Assembly: GCF_028640845.1 (NCBI RefSeq)
Contig: NC_080541.1
Coordinates: 154,135,502 to 154,199,501 of the forward strand
Reading direction: 5' to 3'
DNA from: Ahaetulla prasina
Lineage: Eukaryota; Chordata; Lepidosauria; Squamata; Colubridae
Length of the DNA: 64,000 nucleotides
The notes under the pieces were generated by a model. That model worked only from the letters and a program-made list of their open reading frames with translations, searched no databases and was not told where the DNA came from. A program made the translations under genes and the position numbers. The number at the start of each line of letters is the position of its first letter. Position 1 is the stretch's first letter. Below, one piece after another: positions 31,681 to 42,712 of this stretch.

Positions 31681-32787
31681 TGGCTCTCGCCCCTTCTGTT
31701 TAACATCTACATGAAGCCGCTGGGTGAGATCATCAGTGGTTTCGGTGTGAAGTACCAGCTGTATGCGGATGACACCCAGCTGTACTTTTCTACACCGGAC
31801 CACCCCAACGGTTATCAAGTGCTGTCCCGGTGTCTGGAGGCCGTACGGGTCTGGATGGGGAGAAACAGGCTCAAGCTCAATCCCGCCAAGACAGAGTGGC
31901 TGTGGATGCCGGCATCCCGGTACAGTCAGCTAAATCCGCGGCTGACCATCGGTGGCGAGTCATTGGCCCTGACGGAGAGGGTCCGCAACTTAGGTGTCCT
32001 CCTGGATGAACGGCTGTCTCTAGAAGAGCATTTGACGGCCGTCTCCAGGAGAGCGTTCTACCAGGTTCGCCTGGTACGCCAGTTGTGCCCCTTTCTGGAC
32101 CGGGATGCCCTATGCACGGTCACCACGCACTCGTGACGCCCCGCCTGGATTACTGCAATGCTCTCTACATGGGGCTCCCTTGAAGGGCATCCGAGGCTGC
32201 AGTTAGTCCAGAATGCGGCTGCGCTGGTGATAGATGGAGCCCTCGTGGCTCCCATATGACACCCATCCTGCGCAGACTGCACTGGCTTCCTGTGGCCTTC
32301 CGGTGCGCTCAAGGTTTTGGTGACCACCTTTAAAGCGCCCATGGCATTGGGCCGGGTTATTTACGGGACCGCCTACTGCTACCGAATACCTCTCACCGAC
32401 CTGCGCGCCTCACAGAGAGGGTCTCCTCAGGGTGCCGCCAGCGAGGCAATGTCGCCTGGCGACGCCCAGGAAGGGCCTTCTGTGGGGCTCCCACCTCTGG
32501 AACGACCACTCGACTTCCAGCCAGCTGGACCTTCGGACCTTCCGCCGCGGGCTTAAAACATACTTATTTAATTGTGCAGGACTGAGTTAGATTTTAAATT
32601 TATGGGTTTTAAATTGGGTTTTATTTTTATACTTTTTAATTAGTGGGCGTTAGAATAAGTTTTTTAATTGTTTTTATATTGTATTTATATTGTATTTATC
32701 TGTTTTTAGTGCCTGTAAACCGCCCTGAGTCCCTCGGGAGATAGGGTGGTATATAAATATGATTAAATAAATAAATAAATAAATAAA
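31681..32787 (+). mobile_element. L2 LINE copy 2, 5'-truncated
   Basis: It begins inside the RT (FNIYMKPLGE) and ends with CCGCCCTGAGTCCCTCGGGA and (AAAT)n at about 32765-32787. It is about 1.1 kb and closely related to the copy at 3390. Confidence 0.85.
31690..32555 (+). pseudogene. L2 RT C-terminal remnant
   Basis: The 141-codon frame from 31711 keeps the catalytic box intact as QLYADDTQLYF (about 31759-31791), then RNRLKLNPAKTEWLW. After about 32120 indels break the text into other frames, with SLHWLPVA-like sequence near 32278 and the C-terminal FRRGLKTYLFNCAGL near 32540-32585. There is no endonuclease or RT N-terminal half. Confidence 0.8.
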
Positions 32788-32935
32788 TTATAGTCAGTTT
32801 ATATTCTAGTGACTTGCCCTATCAGTGTTGGTGGGGGTCAGGTCTTAGAGGTCTTCCTTAGTGCACCAATGATGCTCCCTAGTTTGGGTAATGAAATGTC
32901 TGCAAGGAAACAATCAAGCTCCGAGAGCTCCAAAG

Positions 32936-33819
32936 CAGTGGTGGGTTGCTCCCGGTTTGCACTGGTTCGGGAGAACTGATAGTAAAAATCTGTCGTTGTT
33001 TGGAGAACTGGTAGTAATGGTTGGCGGGCCAACCCCCGAACTGGTCCCTCAGCCACTGTGTTTGTCACCACCATGTTCTTTGCGCATGTGCATCCCATTG
33101 CCTTGCAAGTCCAATGGGATGCGCATGTGCAAAGAACATGGGAACGATGGCAGATGCTTTTTCTGCCGGTACTTTTTGACAGCCTGCAGAGAAAGCAGCT
33201 GGCAAAAAAGCTTTTTCAGAGGGGCCAGCTGCTTTCCAGCAGCAGTGGCTGGCTGGGGGCTCCCGAAAGCTCGGATCAGCTTGCCTTCCCAACTCTAGAT
33301 CAACCACCGTGAAAGGTAAGCAGCCGAAAAAAGAGGCGGTGGTGGGGGAGAAAGGCAGGCATACGGGCCTGGCCACGGAGACCACCAGGAAGGCAGGCAA
33401 GCATGTCAGGGCTGCCCGGCTAGCTAGCTCCCTTTCCCGTGGCCCTGCCATGCTTACCTGCCTTCCAGCCCAGTCAGTGGGTGGACGGCAGCCCTTCGGG
33501 GAGACAGAGCCGCTGTGCTGGAGGTGAGAGGGTAGTGGCAGCAGTGGTGCTGGGGGAGGGCAGCCAGATGCCACACACACACACACACACACGTCCTTGT
33601 CACCCCTACTGCGGCTTCTTTTGCTGCCAGGTTCTTGCCACTCTTAAAGTCAATCATTAAGAGCTGGAACACATTTCCAAGTCATTGTTGGAGCATCAGA
33701 GATCTAAGAAAACGTCTTCCAGCTCTTCATGATCAACTTTAAGAATGGTGAGAAGCCAGCAGCAGAAGAAGCACAGTGGAGGCGACAGAGCAGGGGATGT
33801 GTGTGTGGAGGCGACAGAT

Positions 33820-33856
<37 letters not shown>

Positions 33857-33931
33857 TTCGCAAGGACTTGAAGGCAGCTCCTCTGAGGAAAAAAGGCTGT
33901 GCCCCGGGAGAGGGCCATGGAGGAACGCATG

Positions 33932-33972
<41 letters not shown>

Positions 33973-34490
33973 GTCACTTCTGCTGCCACTTCTTCCCACT
34001 CTTAAAGTCTATTGTGAAGAGCTGGAAGATGTTTCCTTAGATCTTCCCCAAGTCATTGTTGGAGCATCAGAGATCTAAGAAAACATCTTCCAGCTGATGA
34101 TCATCCAGCTGATAATCATCTTCCAATGATTGACTTTAAGAATGGCGAGAAACCGGCAGCAAAATAAGCAGCAGCAGAAGTGACAGGGCAGGGCATGTGT
34201 GTGTGTGTGTGTCCCTTCGCAAGGACTTGGAGCCAGCTCTTCTGAGGAAAAGAGGAGGCAGTGAAGCCCTGGCTGTCCCCTGGGAGAGATCACCCTGTCT
34301 CTGCAGCATCAGTCATGTGACTGAGTGGGCGTGGCCAACTTGACATCACTCACAGCAAGGTGCCACCCCACCTTGCCATGAGTGACTTTGAGTTGGCTAC
34401 ACCCACTCAGTCACATGACCACCAAGCCACTCCCAACAAATAAGCCACACCCACAGAACCGGTAGTAAAAAATTTAGGAACCCATCCCTG
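32936..34490. mobile_element. Long hAT-type non-autonomous element (1.55 kb)
   Basis: The ends are CAGTGGTGGGTTGCTCCC and TAGGAACCCATCCCTG, with a perfect 8-bp duplication CTCCAAAG (32928-32935, 34491-34498). The interior has a 26-bp inverted pair around GCATCCCATTG (33067-33137), two ~370-bp units starting at AAGTCATTGTTGGAGCATCA (33679 and 34050), inverted sub-blocks of the same text near 33591-33665, and CA/GT microsatellites at 33573, 33820 and 33935. Frames here are repeat translations. No transposase. Confidence 0.8.
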
Positions 34491-34538
34491 CTCCAAAGAT
34501 TCCTCAAGTCGCTTATAGCCTCATCCAATAACTAATGA

Positions 34539-34620
34539 CACTGTGACTAATTTCAATGTCCAAACAACGATCAACTCATTAGTTACTGTGACTAATTTCA
34601 ATGTCCAAACAACAATCATG
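34539..34620 (+). repeat. 45-bp-period tandem duplication
   Basis: CTGTGACTAATTTCAATGTC followed by CAAACAAC occurs at 34541 and 34586, with one base different soon after. Confidence 0.85.
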
Positions 34621-34646
34621 CGATTGGATTGCTCAAGTGAAAGACC

Positions 34647-34675
34647 TCCCTCCCTCCCTCCCTCCCTCCCTCCCT

Positions 34676-34716
<41 letters not shown>
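34647..34716. repeat. (CCCT)n-(CT)n microsatellite
   Basis: About nine CCCT units followed by about sixteen CT units. Confidence 0.95.
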
Positions 34717-34718
<2 letters not shown>

Positions 34719-36982
34719 CAACTCTCTTTCTTTCCTACACCCATCCTGTATATTTTTACTAACTAGAGCTAAGTTGCTCTAATTGTGCATCATCATTTTG
34801 GAAGTGACTCTCAAAGGTGAATTGGACCAGCTGAAGTCTACTCTCTGCTGATGAGTAGTGAGGAAAGAAAAGGAAGCCTGTCCTTCAACAACGTTTCTCA
34901 CATTAGAAGAACACCTTTATATTCTTTTTCGGAACCATGCCATTCGTCTAGCAGAACTTGGGAGATTTTTGATTGCTGCATAATTACCTCAAGCAGCTCC
35001 TAAACAAGTATATCCTGTTTTGCTTCCTGTATGCTCACGAGGGCAGCTCATCTGAATGCTTGACAGTCTTCTAGCTTCAGGAAGGAAATATTCAGGATCA
35101 TTTCTAATGGCAGTTTTAAACCTACAATTCCTCAGCAGCAGGACTCTTTAGCCCCCCCAACTATCAGCAGACAATTGTCCCATTGTTTACTTGTTAGCCA
35201 GAAACCACAAGTTACCTGCTTTTGTTTTTTTCACTAGGGCATTTATAATCCTAATAGCTTTATAAGCCTCAAAATGTTTCCCAGAGGACTCAAATCTTTG
35301 CTAAATAGATTAACATCACCAAGGCTGAATACTATTTGTGACAGGGTTCCGCCATCATTTGCATTTTTTTAAAAAAAAAAGAAAAATAAGTTGTCAATGC
35401 TTACATTGCTCCAGATAAATAAAATTTCAAATGCAAGATGCCTTATTATCATTACAGGATGAAAAATAGGCTGCTGATGGATAATTCAGGTACACTGTGT
35501 TAGCATCACTCATCTCATTACACATTACAGTATTTTTTTTAAAAAAAAAGTATTATTATTAATGGCAAGAAAGAGAAGAGGCAGGGGAGGGAGAGATTGA
35601 AGACGGGTAAATCAGGTGACTTCACAAACATTCAAGGAACACACATGCCACTACAAATTAACCATTAGCAATGCACAGCATTCATCTTTTCTGTCACACA
35701 CTGTGGGAAACATGCCTTATTAGCATGGCACCATAGAGTAATGGTATCTCCGACTTAACATGCTGGATAAAAAGGAGAGCAAAGGCAGACAAGCGGAGAC
35801 CCAGGCACCCGGCTGTCCTAACATTGGACTACTTCCTACCTCCCCTCTCCTCTCCCTGGTTCTTACTCCCCCTTCTCATTCCAGATTTACGCTTGCGAAT
35901 TTAAGAAGGCCAAAATACAATAATCCTGAAACCTAAAATGTGCGGCCTGGCCTATGCATCTCAGCCTGCCCTGGAGTTTGCATCGTGCGGTGGAGTTTGC
36001 ATTTTTAATCAGCTTTAAGCATAAAGCAGACAATGAACCCCGTTGCTGCTGCCATTTCTCCCCATCCCGTTCCCTTACTGCTATTTCTCATTGCCTTTGA
36101 ATTTGAATAATACATGGCACACTGGGGCCCTTCAGGGAACCCAGATGTCAAATTATAGGCTCTATCCTATTGTGATTTTGTCCCCTCCCCATAAGAGTGA
36201 GCTTCATTGTTAATTCCCCATTTGAGGTTCAAATCTTAGCAAAGGAATCTCCACGTTTCATTTGATTGTGAATCAGGTTTGTATTCTCCCACCCTGCTCA
36301 AGCAAAACCAGCTCAGTTTCCTTTTTTAATGTTGCATCTGTGCTCTTACAAAGTAGCATTTTCAACACATCCTTACAAAAAAGACTGAGCTTGCCAAAGG
36401 CTGCTCGCATCTGGTTCCTGGACAATCTATTAAAAAGTCACGAGAAATGATCATTTCTTCTTACCTGACCCTCCCACTTTCCAGGCTGTTTTATTTAAGA
36501 AATCAGGAGAATACTTCACAAACCCTTGGCCAATTAAAAAGCAAACTTTTACAACACAGAAGTGCCTTTCAAGGAGAGGGTAAAACCTATAGGTTGTTTC
36601 GCTGGCTTCTTTTAGAATAAACTTGTAAAAATAAGAGATCTCTAAATGCCATCCAATTTAGTAAAAGCTAATGTAGCGGCAAACTAGAGCCTCCCACTGA
36701 GCTAAAAGCAGAGTTGGTATTTTAAATGTTATACTGCTGTAACCTAAGCGGTAGAGGTAGAAGGATGGGGAGAATCCATGACACAGTGTAACCCAACACG
36801 GTATATTTTCTCAGCATAAACAAAATCAAACAGGAAGATTGGGAAGTTTGGTCTAGTATCAACTCCAGTTTCAAAATAATTGCAGATTTCTGAGAAACGC
36901 ACTTAACACAGAATAACGGATAAATCAAGAGTTATGTGAAGCCAAAATATACCAGGACTGGTCTTAGAATGTAAGCGGAAAG
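34717..36982. other. Repeat-poor island, possible conserved non-coding DNA
   Basis: In 2.3 kb I find no mobile element and no long microsatellite, in contrast to the rest of the window. Short A/T tracts lie at 35367 and 35530. Text such as GTGGAGTTTGCATTTTTAAT (about 35990) and TTCATTGTTAATTCCCC (about 36200) is rich in homeodomain- and Oct-like core words, as seen in vertebrate developmental enhancers. That reading is inference. No exon structure or long frame is present. Confidence 0.4.
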
Positions 36983-36990
36983 TCCTAACT

Positions 36991-37946
36991 CAGGGTTTGG
37001 CAACCTATGGCTCCAGAGCCACAAGCAGCTCTTTGGGCCCTCCCTGTCACATCAGTGGTTTGCCCCGCCCCTCTTATTTCTTTTTTGGACTCCAGCCCAA
37101 AGTGGCAGCAAGCAAAGGCTGCCTTGTGAGTAAATGTGGCATGAAGGCAGGTACAGGGCAGCTTCACTCCTGCACTTTCCTCCTCCAGCCCCTCCTCTCA
37201 AAACCCCCGGGCTGGCTGTGGCTCAGCTGGGAGCATGCACACGCTTGGAGAGACCCTCCATAAGTGAGCCGCTGCCTGCTTGCAAGCGCCTTTCCTGAGC
37301 TTTGGCGCTCGCTTGAGGAGGGTCTCCCCATGCGTGCACACACTCCTGGCTCAGCCACAGCTGTCCCGGGTGTCCTGAGAGGAAGACGGGGAAGAGGGTT
37401 ACCGGAGAGTGCAGGAGCAAAGCTGCCCTGTACCTGTCTTCACGCCACATTTGAACATAAAGCATCCTTTGCTTCCTGCCACTTCAGGCTGGAGTCTCTC
37501 CGTGTGTGCGCACACTCCCGGCTCAGCCACAGCCAGCCAGGGAGTTATGAGAGGAGGAGGGGAGGAGGAGGACGGTCACCCGAAGGGAGGGGGGAGAGAG
37601 AGACACACACATACACACACACATACAGAGAGAGACAGAGAGAGACACATACAGAGTGATATACACAGAGTATGTGAGAGAGACAGAGAGAAACATACAG
37701 AGTGATACATAGAGAGGGGGGAGAGATACAGAGGGAGAGAGACACAGGGGAGAGAGGGAGAGGGGGAGAGACATAAAGAATAGTTTTGTGGCTGGGCAGG
37801 CATGGCTAGGTGGTCATGTGACTGGGTGGGAGTGAGTGACATTGAGTTGGCCACTCCCACCCAGGTTTTGTGACTCCCAGTGTGTTTTTTTCCTGTAGGA
37901 AACAAGTCCAAGTGGCTCTTTGAGTGTTTAAGATTGCTGACCCCTG
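36991..37946. mobile_element. hAT-type non-autonomous element (956 bp)
   Basis: It runs CAGGGTTTGGCAACCTATGG ... AGATTGCTGACCCCTG. A perfect 8-bp duplication TCCTAACT flanks it (36983-36990, 37947-37954). The interior has direct and inverted copies of a block around CTCAGCCACAGC (37220, 37350, 37520) and a GA/CA-rich tract (37560-37780). Several frames of up to 131 codons fall in these repeats and have no domain. Confidence 0.8.
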
Positions 37947-38100
37947 TCCTAACTTAATAAGAGAATGGATTAATGATAGGAAAGCAATATCTTCTCTAAG
38001 GCAGCCCAGCACCTAGGATAAGGCCTAGTAGCCAGCTTTGTTTAGAAACGATGTGAAAGATCAGGATTTTAAGTACTGGAAGTTCATGTTGTTGTTGCAT

Positions 38101-38590
38101 GACCAATTATAATAGAGCTGGAAGGGACCTTGGAGGTACTCCAGTCCAACCCCCTGATCAAGCAGGAGACTCTATATTAGTGATGGTGAGCCTTTTCGGG
38201 ACCGCACACATCTAGCCACAACGTGGAAGAGGAGCTGCCCAGGGTGTATGCGGCATGCGCCCCTGAAAATAAACTTCCAGTTTCAGCTACTGAACTTCTG
38301 GTTTCAGCCAGCTATTCTTCTGGGTTTCTGGCGCGCATGGACACACGATGATCAGCTGGCCGGCACACATGCTCACGCAAGAAAATGGAAGACTAGCTAG
38401 AAGATCTTATAGTTTCTGGCACTGTTGCATGCAAAAAAGACAGCTGATCATCACGCGTGCACATGCATCAGAAACCGGAAAGAAGAACGGGCGATCCACG
38501 CATGCCAGGCAACATGGCTCCATGTGCCACTTTGGGCATGTGTGCCATAGGTTTGCCATCATGGCTCTATACCATTTGAATGCCATGAAA
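38101..38590 (-). mobile_element. CR1 3' end fragment split by a hAT element
   Basis: GAGCTGGAAGGGACCTTGGA and the following AGTCCAACCCCCTGATCAAG match the CR1 3' ends at 58930 and 24890. The text resumes after the insert with CTCTATACCATTTGAATG. Only about 100 bp of CR1 is present. Confidence 0.7.
38178..38564. mobile_element. hAT-type element
   Basis: It starts TAGTGATGGTGAGCC and ends GGTTTGCCATCATGG. It is flanked by CTCTATAT (38170-38177) and CTCTATAC (38565-38572), 7 of 8 matching. No coding capacity. Confidence 0.65.
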
Positions 38591-38645
38591 TGAGGAGAAA
38601 CTATAAATTCTAGCTTTATATCTTTGATGAAAGTCTAGTATTAAT

Positions 38646-38853
38646 CCCAAAGGTGATTTTTTCAAGAGGCAACTGGAGTTTCTGGTTTTTCTTTGAAGAT
38701 GTTTCTTTTCTCATCCAAGAAGCTTCTTCAGCTCATCAAAGCTTTGAAGAAGCTCGTTCAGCTTCTTCAAAGAAAAACCAGAAAGTCCAGTTGCCTCTTG
38801 AAAAAGCACCTTTGGGACAACCATGACCTGGATGACTGAGAATCTCCACAGAC
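38646..38853. mobile_element. Foldback insert with a 12-bp target duplication
   Basis: Arms CCCAAAGGTG...TTTTTCTTTGAAGATG (38646-38700) and their complement (38755-38816) flank a centre of GAAGCTT words. The duplication TCTAGTATTAAT lies at 38634-38645 and 38854-38865. Minus strand 38731-38698 reads CTGAAGA ... GAAACATC, again the hammerhead-like order. A 12-bp duplication is too long for hAT and suits a retroposed Penelope-type end. The family name is inference. Confidence 0.6.
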
Positions 38854-38955
38854 TCTAGTATTAATGCTATCCTCCATCAAAATTCTGTTTTTCATTTTTT
38901 TTCCTATATGAAAGCATTTTCTATTAGTCTTCTACATTTTCAGGATGCTTTAGAA

Positions 38956-39058
38956 TAGGGCTTTCCAACTTTGGCAACTTTAAGACTTGTGGACTGGCTG
39001 AGGAATTCTGGGAACTGAAGTCCACAAGTCTTAAAGTTGCCAAGGTTGGAGAACCCTG
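38956..39058. mobile_element. Palindromic hAT-type miniature element
   Basis: 103 bp, TAGGGCTTTCCAACTTTGG ... CCAAGGTTGGAGAACCCTG, with a perfect 8-bp duplication CTTTAGAA (38948-38955, 39059-39066). It belongs to the same family as 1265 and 50396, with part of one arm lost in the centre. Confidence 0.85.
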
Positions 39059-39066
39059 CTTTAGAA

Positions 39067-39928
39067 TTTCTCTTCAATTTGTTTTAGTGGTGTTTTTGAG
39101 CTCCCCTTACTGGTACATGTTGCATTCTGACAAACGTCTCCCTAACTCTGGTATAGCCTCCCTGCCTACTTGCCTCCGTTTCCCAGCTGGAAACTGTCCC
39201 ATGGGAAAACTCCTTTCTTTTTTTCAGCATCCTATTTAGATGGAGAGAAGGACACCCAATCAAAGAATGCTCATACTTAGAGCTCTTAGCCACTTTCTAT
39301 CTGAGGGAATGTTAGTATTTCTTCCCTTTTGACAAAATAGTATTTTCTATCAAACTGAATTAAAAAGGATTCTGAATCTAAGAATTGGGCACCAAAGCAC
39401 TAGCTAAAATACAATAACCTGGGTTGTCAACACTGGGGTGGGGAGGGCTGCTTTTTCCTCTCACCCATCACCAAAAGCATTGATATATAAATATATTTTT
39501 AAAAGTCATACTAGGAAAAAAATCTTCAGTCAATCAATACTCATATGTCTTGCCCATTTTGTGTTATTATCAGAGCTGGCAGGTCTTCCTGGTGTTTGCT
39601 ACCAAAAGTAAGTGCCTTACCATATGCTCATTTTCACAATAACTCACAAACCCTGTCCAACTGCAGAGGAAGCACCCCAAATACAGTAGATGTTGTGGTC
39701 TATATAACCTCTATTCACAGCGAGAAATTTCTATCCCACCATTTCTCTCAGCCTGAAACAGTAACAGCTGCAGTTACAAGCTGCTGCGTATCTCACCTTT
39801 GTTTTTGCTCCTACGTTTTAGCTCTCCCATTGTGCTTTACACATGTTAAATATATTACGTTTTTAAAAAGGGGGGAGGAATGAGAACTAACAGCTTTCAT
39901 TATTTAAAACTGGACTAATTATATTTAA

Positions 39929-40001
<73 letters not shown>

Positions 40002-40536
40002 GGCTGGTTCTGAGGAAGAAAAGCACCTTCTATTTAGCCAGCTGCTTCTATATAATGCAAAAACTGAGGGGAAAAAACTGGTTTAAATAACTTTTTTTAT
40101 TCTCACTTTTAAATGAATAGTTTAATTTTTGTTATTGAGAGGTTAATTCTCACCCTATTTTATATACATACATACATACATACATACATACATACATACA
40201 TAATAAAATATTTATATAAATATTTCATTTTTAAAAAGACATGCTTTTTCAGCTGGCACTGGATTGAAACTTCAGTAGTTCTTGGCACTAACCATGGTTG
40301 GGACAAATAGGTGTTGATTGGAGCCTATAGATTTTTGAAGGCCACAGTTTACCTATGGATGAAATCTTTTCCTAGCCTGTCCTTAGTTCTCTGATATGAA
40401 ATAAAAATTATCAGTGCAATACTTAATGTTTGCTTCATTTCTTCAGTGAAGTTCAAAATAGTTTCTTAGAGGAGTGCAAATAATAGACCATTTTTCTCCA
40501 GCATTAGAGTTGGTTAAACAGCTAACCTTGGTTCCA
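39067..40536. other. Unassigned sequence with two microsatellites
   Basis: It contains (GA)n at 39931-39998 and (CATA)n at 40165-40203. I recognise no gene or repeat family in the rest. Confidence 0.55.
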
Positions 40537-40738
40537 TATATTTATTTATTTAGAAAATTTATATTGCCGCCTACTCGTACATGGCAACTCAAAACAGCTT
40601 ACAGGACATAGAAGCACAATATAAAAGAAATAAAAATAATAAAATGATAAAACCGTCCCCCACCCTGGTGACAACACATAGTCATACCAGCCATTTAATG
40701 GGCTCCATCCCGCTCTGGGTTCCCCAGGCTGATTAACA
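40537..40738 (-). mobile_element. LINE 3' tail of an unnamed family
   Basis: On the plus strand it runs TTTATTTATTTAGAAAATTT, then CCGCCTACTCGTACATGGCA, and ends GGGTTCCCCAGGC. The same text recurs at 42760-42985 in the same direction. The terminal tetranucleotide repeat and the CAGCTTACAGGA phrase suggest an L2- or CR1-type 3' UTR on the minus strand. Confidence 0.55.
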
Positions 40739-40935
40739 GAACCACATATTGTCTAATGTCTAATATAAGACATTAGAACCATGATATTGATTAACATGAA
40801 AGGGTGATCTTGTACCAACTTAGGACATTCGAGTATTCTGAAATGCAATTAGGCAAGAAACACTGGTGGGGATGTAATAACAAAGAGACAAACAAAAATC
40901 CCCAGTTATTATGAACGGTAAATAGGTTTTCTTTC
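40739..40935. other. Short unassigned spacer
   Basis: ACATATTGTCTAATGTC and its near repeat (40746-40775) are the only structure seen. Confidence 0.4.
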
Positions 40936-42367
40936 TTTCCAATACTTGAAAAACCAATCCATTACCTCACACTTAGAAACTAACAACCTACTCTCCAATA
41001 AACAATTTGGTTTCCGGAAAAAATTATCATGTAACTTACAACTATTCTACTGTAAAAACATATGGACTACAAATCTTGATCAGGGCAAAACAATAGATGC
41101 AATCTACATAGACTTCTGCAAAGCTTTTGACTCAGTAGTACACGATAAACTTCTCCTAAAACTAAAATCCTATGGCATCTCAGGACCCCTTCACAAATGG
41201 ATATCTGCTTTTCTGTCTAACAGACAAGTGGTCAAAATTGGCAATGCTTTATCAAATCCTGTTCCTGTCAAGAGTGGCGTCCCTCAAGGCAGCGTCCTTG
41301 GACCAACACTCTTCATACTATACATTAATGATCTTTGTGACCATATCTCAAGTAATTGTGTTCTCTTTGCTGACGATGTCAAACTATTTAACACCACAGA
41401 CAATACATCTATCATTCAAAAAGACCTTGATCATCTAACCGCTTGGTCTAAAACTTGGCAACTCCAAATCTCAACCAGCAAATGCTCAGTCTTACATATA
41501 GGAAAAAAGAACCCAAACACTAAGTACATACTAGATGGACATTACCTTACAGATGACCCCATTCCCGTTAAAGACCTTGGAGTTTTCATGTCAAATGATC
41601 TAAGTGCCAAAGCCCACTGCAACTACATAGCAAAAAAAGCTCTAAGAGTTGTAAACCTAATCTTGTGTAGCTTCTTTTCCAAAAACACCACACTACTAAC
41701 CAGAGCATATAAAACATTTGCTAGACCAATTCTAGAATACAGCTCGCCTGTTTGGAACCCTCACCACATCTCTGACATCAATACAATTGAACGTGTCCAG
41801 AAATATTTTACAAGAAGAGTTCTCCATTCCTCTGAAAACAACAAAATACCTTATCCCACCAGACTTGAAATCCTAGGCTTAGAAAACTTGGAACTCTGTC
41901 GCCTACGACAAGACCTAAGTTTAACTCACAGAATCATCTATTGTAATGTCCTTCCTGTTAAAGACTACTTCAGCTTCAATTGCAATAATACTAGAGCAAC
42001 CAATAGATTTAAACTTAATGTTAACTGCTTTAATCTAGATTGCAAAAAATATGACTTCTGTAACAGAATCATCAGTGCTTGGAATACTTTACCTGATTCT
42101 GTGGTCTCTTCCCATAATCCTAAAAGCTTTAACCAAAAACTTTCTACTATTGACCTCACCCCATTCCTAAGAGGACCATAAGGGGCGTGCATAAGCGCAC
42201 AAAACGTGCCTACCGTTCCTGTCCTATTGTTTTTCTTTTCTTCTTCCTATATACATATATGCTTATACCTCCTTATATTTACCCATATATGTGTTTATAT
42301 ATTATATAATCTTTTTGTACGATACCTACATATATTGTTATGACAAAATAAATAAATAAATAAATAA
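40936..42367 (+). mobile_element. Rex1/CR1-like LINE, copy B
   Basis: The 5'-truncated element contains the complete RT-to-C-terminus frame, a short pyrimidine-rich 3' UTR and an end TTGTTATGACAAAATAAATA with (AAAT)n. The 3' UTR motif GGGGCGTGCATAAG is shared with copy C (57049) and, inverted, with copy A (12735). Confidence 0.75.
40946..42181 (+). CDS. Rex1/CR1-like LINE reverse transcriptase, intact 3' frame
   Basis: An uninterrupted 411-codon frame. RT motifs in order: LSNKQFGFRKKLSC (residues ~15-28), DAIYIDFCKAFDSVVHDKLL (~51-70), SGVPQGSVLGPTLFILYIND (~109-128), the catalytic LFADDVKLF (~138-146) and KDLGVF (~211). The C-terminal part has FARPILEYSSPVWNPH and the cysteine-containing LDCKKYDFCNRI. 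The endonuclease and RT N-terminus are missing, so the enzyme is partial and the first Met is probably internal. An open frame of this length in a decaying neighbourhood suggests a young insertion. Rex1/Babar is my best family match; a neighbouring CR1 lineage is the alternative. Confidence 0.75.
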   Translation: MKNQSITSHLETNNLLSNKQFGFRKKLSCNLQLFYCKNIWTTNLDQGKTIDAIYIDFCKAFDSVVHDKLLLKLKSYGISGPLHKWISAFLSNRQVVKIGNALSNPVPVKSGVPQGSVLGPTLFILYINDLCDHISSNCVLFADDVKLFNTTDNTSIIQKDLDHLTAWSKTWQLQISTSKCSVLHIGKKNPNTKYILDGHYLTDDPIPVKDLGVFMSNDLSAKAHCNYIAKKALRVVNLILCSFFSKNTTLLTRAYKTFARPILEYSSPVWNPHHISDINTIERVQKYFTRRVLHSSENNKIPYPTRLEILGLENLELCRLRQDLSLTHRIIYCNVLPVKDYFSFNCNNTRATNRFKLNVNCFNLDCKKYDFCNRIISAWNTLPDSVVSSHNPKSFNQKLSTIDLTPFLRGP

Positions 42368-42562
42368 AAGAGCTTCATTATGGAGTCCCAAACAGGTCAA
42401 CTCAAAACAACTGTGATTGAAAGAAAAAAAAGAAGAAGAGTATAGTTACCTGCAGATTGAATTGTAGTAGAACTTCATTTTATAAATATGCCACCGTTAC
42501 GACATATTCCTGGTTTTATGATATCAAAATTGGGCCTGCACTAAAACAAAATGAAGCTGCCA

Positions 42563-42565
42563 TAT

Positions 42566-42640
<75 letters not shown>

Positions 42641-42679
42641 TTCATTCATTCATTCATTCATTCATTCATTCATTCATTC

Positions 42680-42711
<32 letters not shown>
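42563..42711. repeat. (ATTT)n-(ATTC)n-(ATTT)n microsatellite
   Basis: Nearly 150 bp of ATTT with an ATTC block in the middle. It abuts the minus-strand L2 tail on its right, which probably seeded it. Confidence 0.95.

Positions 42712-42712
<1 letters not shown>

Larger units (their letters stand above)
31601..32935. mobile_element. Foldback Penelope-type repeat split by an L2 copy
   Basis: The left arm (31601-31668) and right arm (32866-32932) are inverted copies of one end, with GGTTGTTTC...TTTCATTACCCAAA.TAG as the shared core. Unique middle sequence flanks the nested L2 copy: to 31680 on the left, and from about 32788 on the right with GTCAGTTTATATTCTAGTGA. Each arm carries a hammerhead-like core pointing outward. 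Penelope-type identity is inferred from that core and the inverted-end structure; no RT of this element remains. Confidence 0.5.

Noticed and set aside
33065..33592. 175-codon minus-strand frame in the hAT unit at 32936-34490
   Set aside because: It spans internal inverted repeats and a CA microsatellite and has no transposase motif.
37264..37705. Frames of 98-131 codons in the hAT unit at 36991-37946
   Set aside because: They arise from GC-rich inverted blocks and GA/CA tracts within the element, and no domain is visible.
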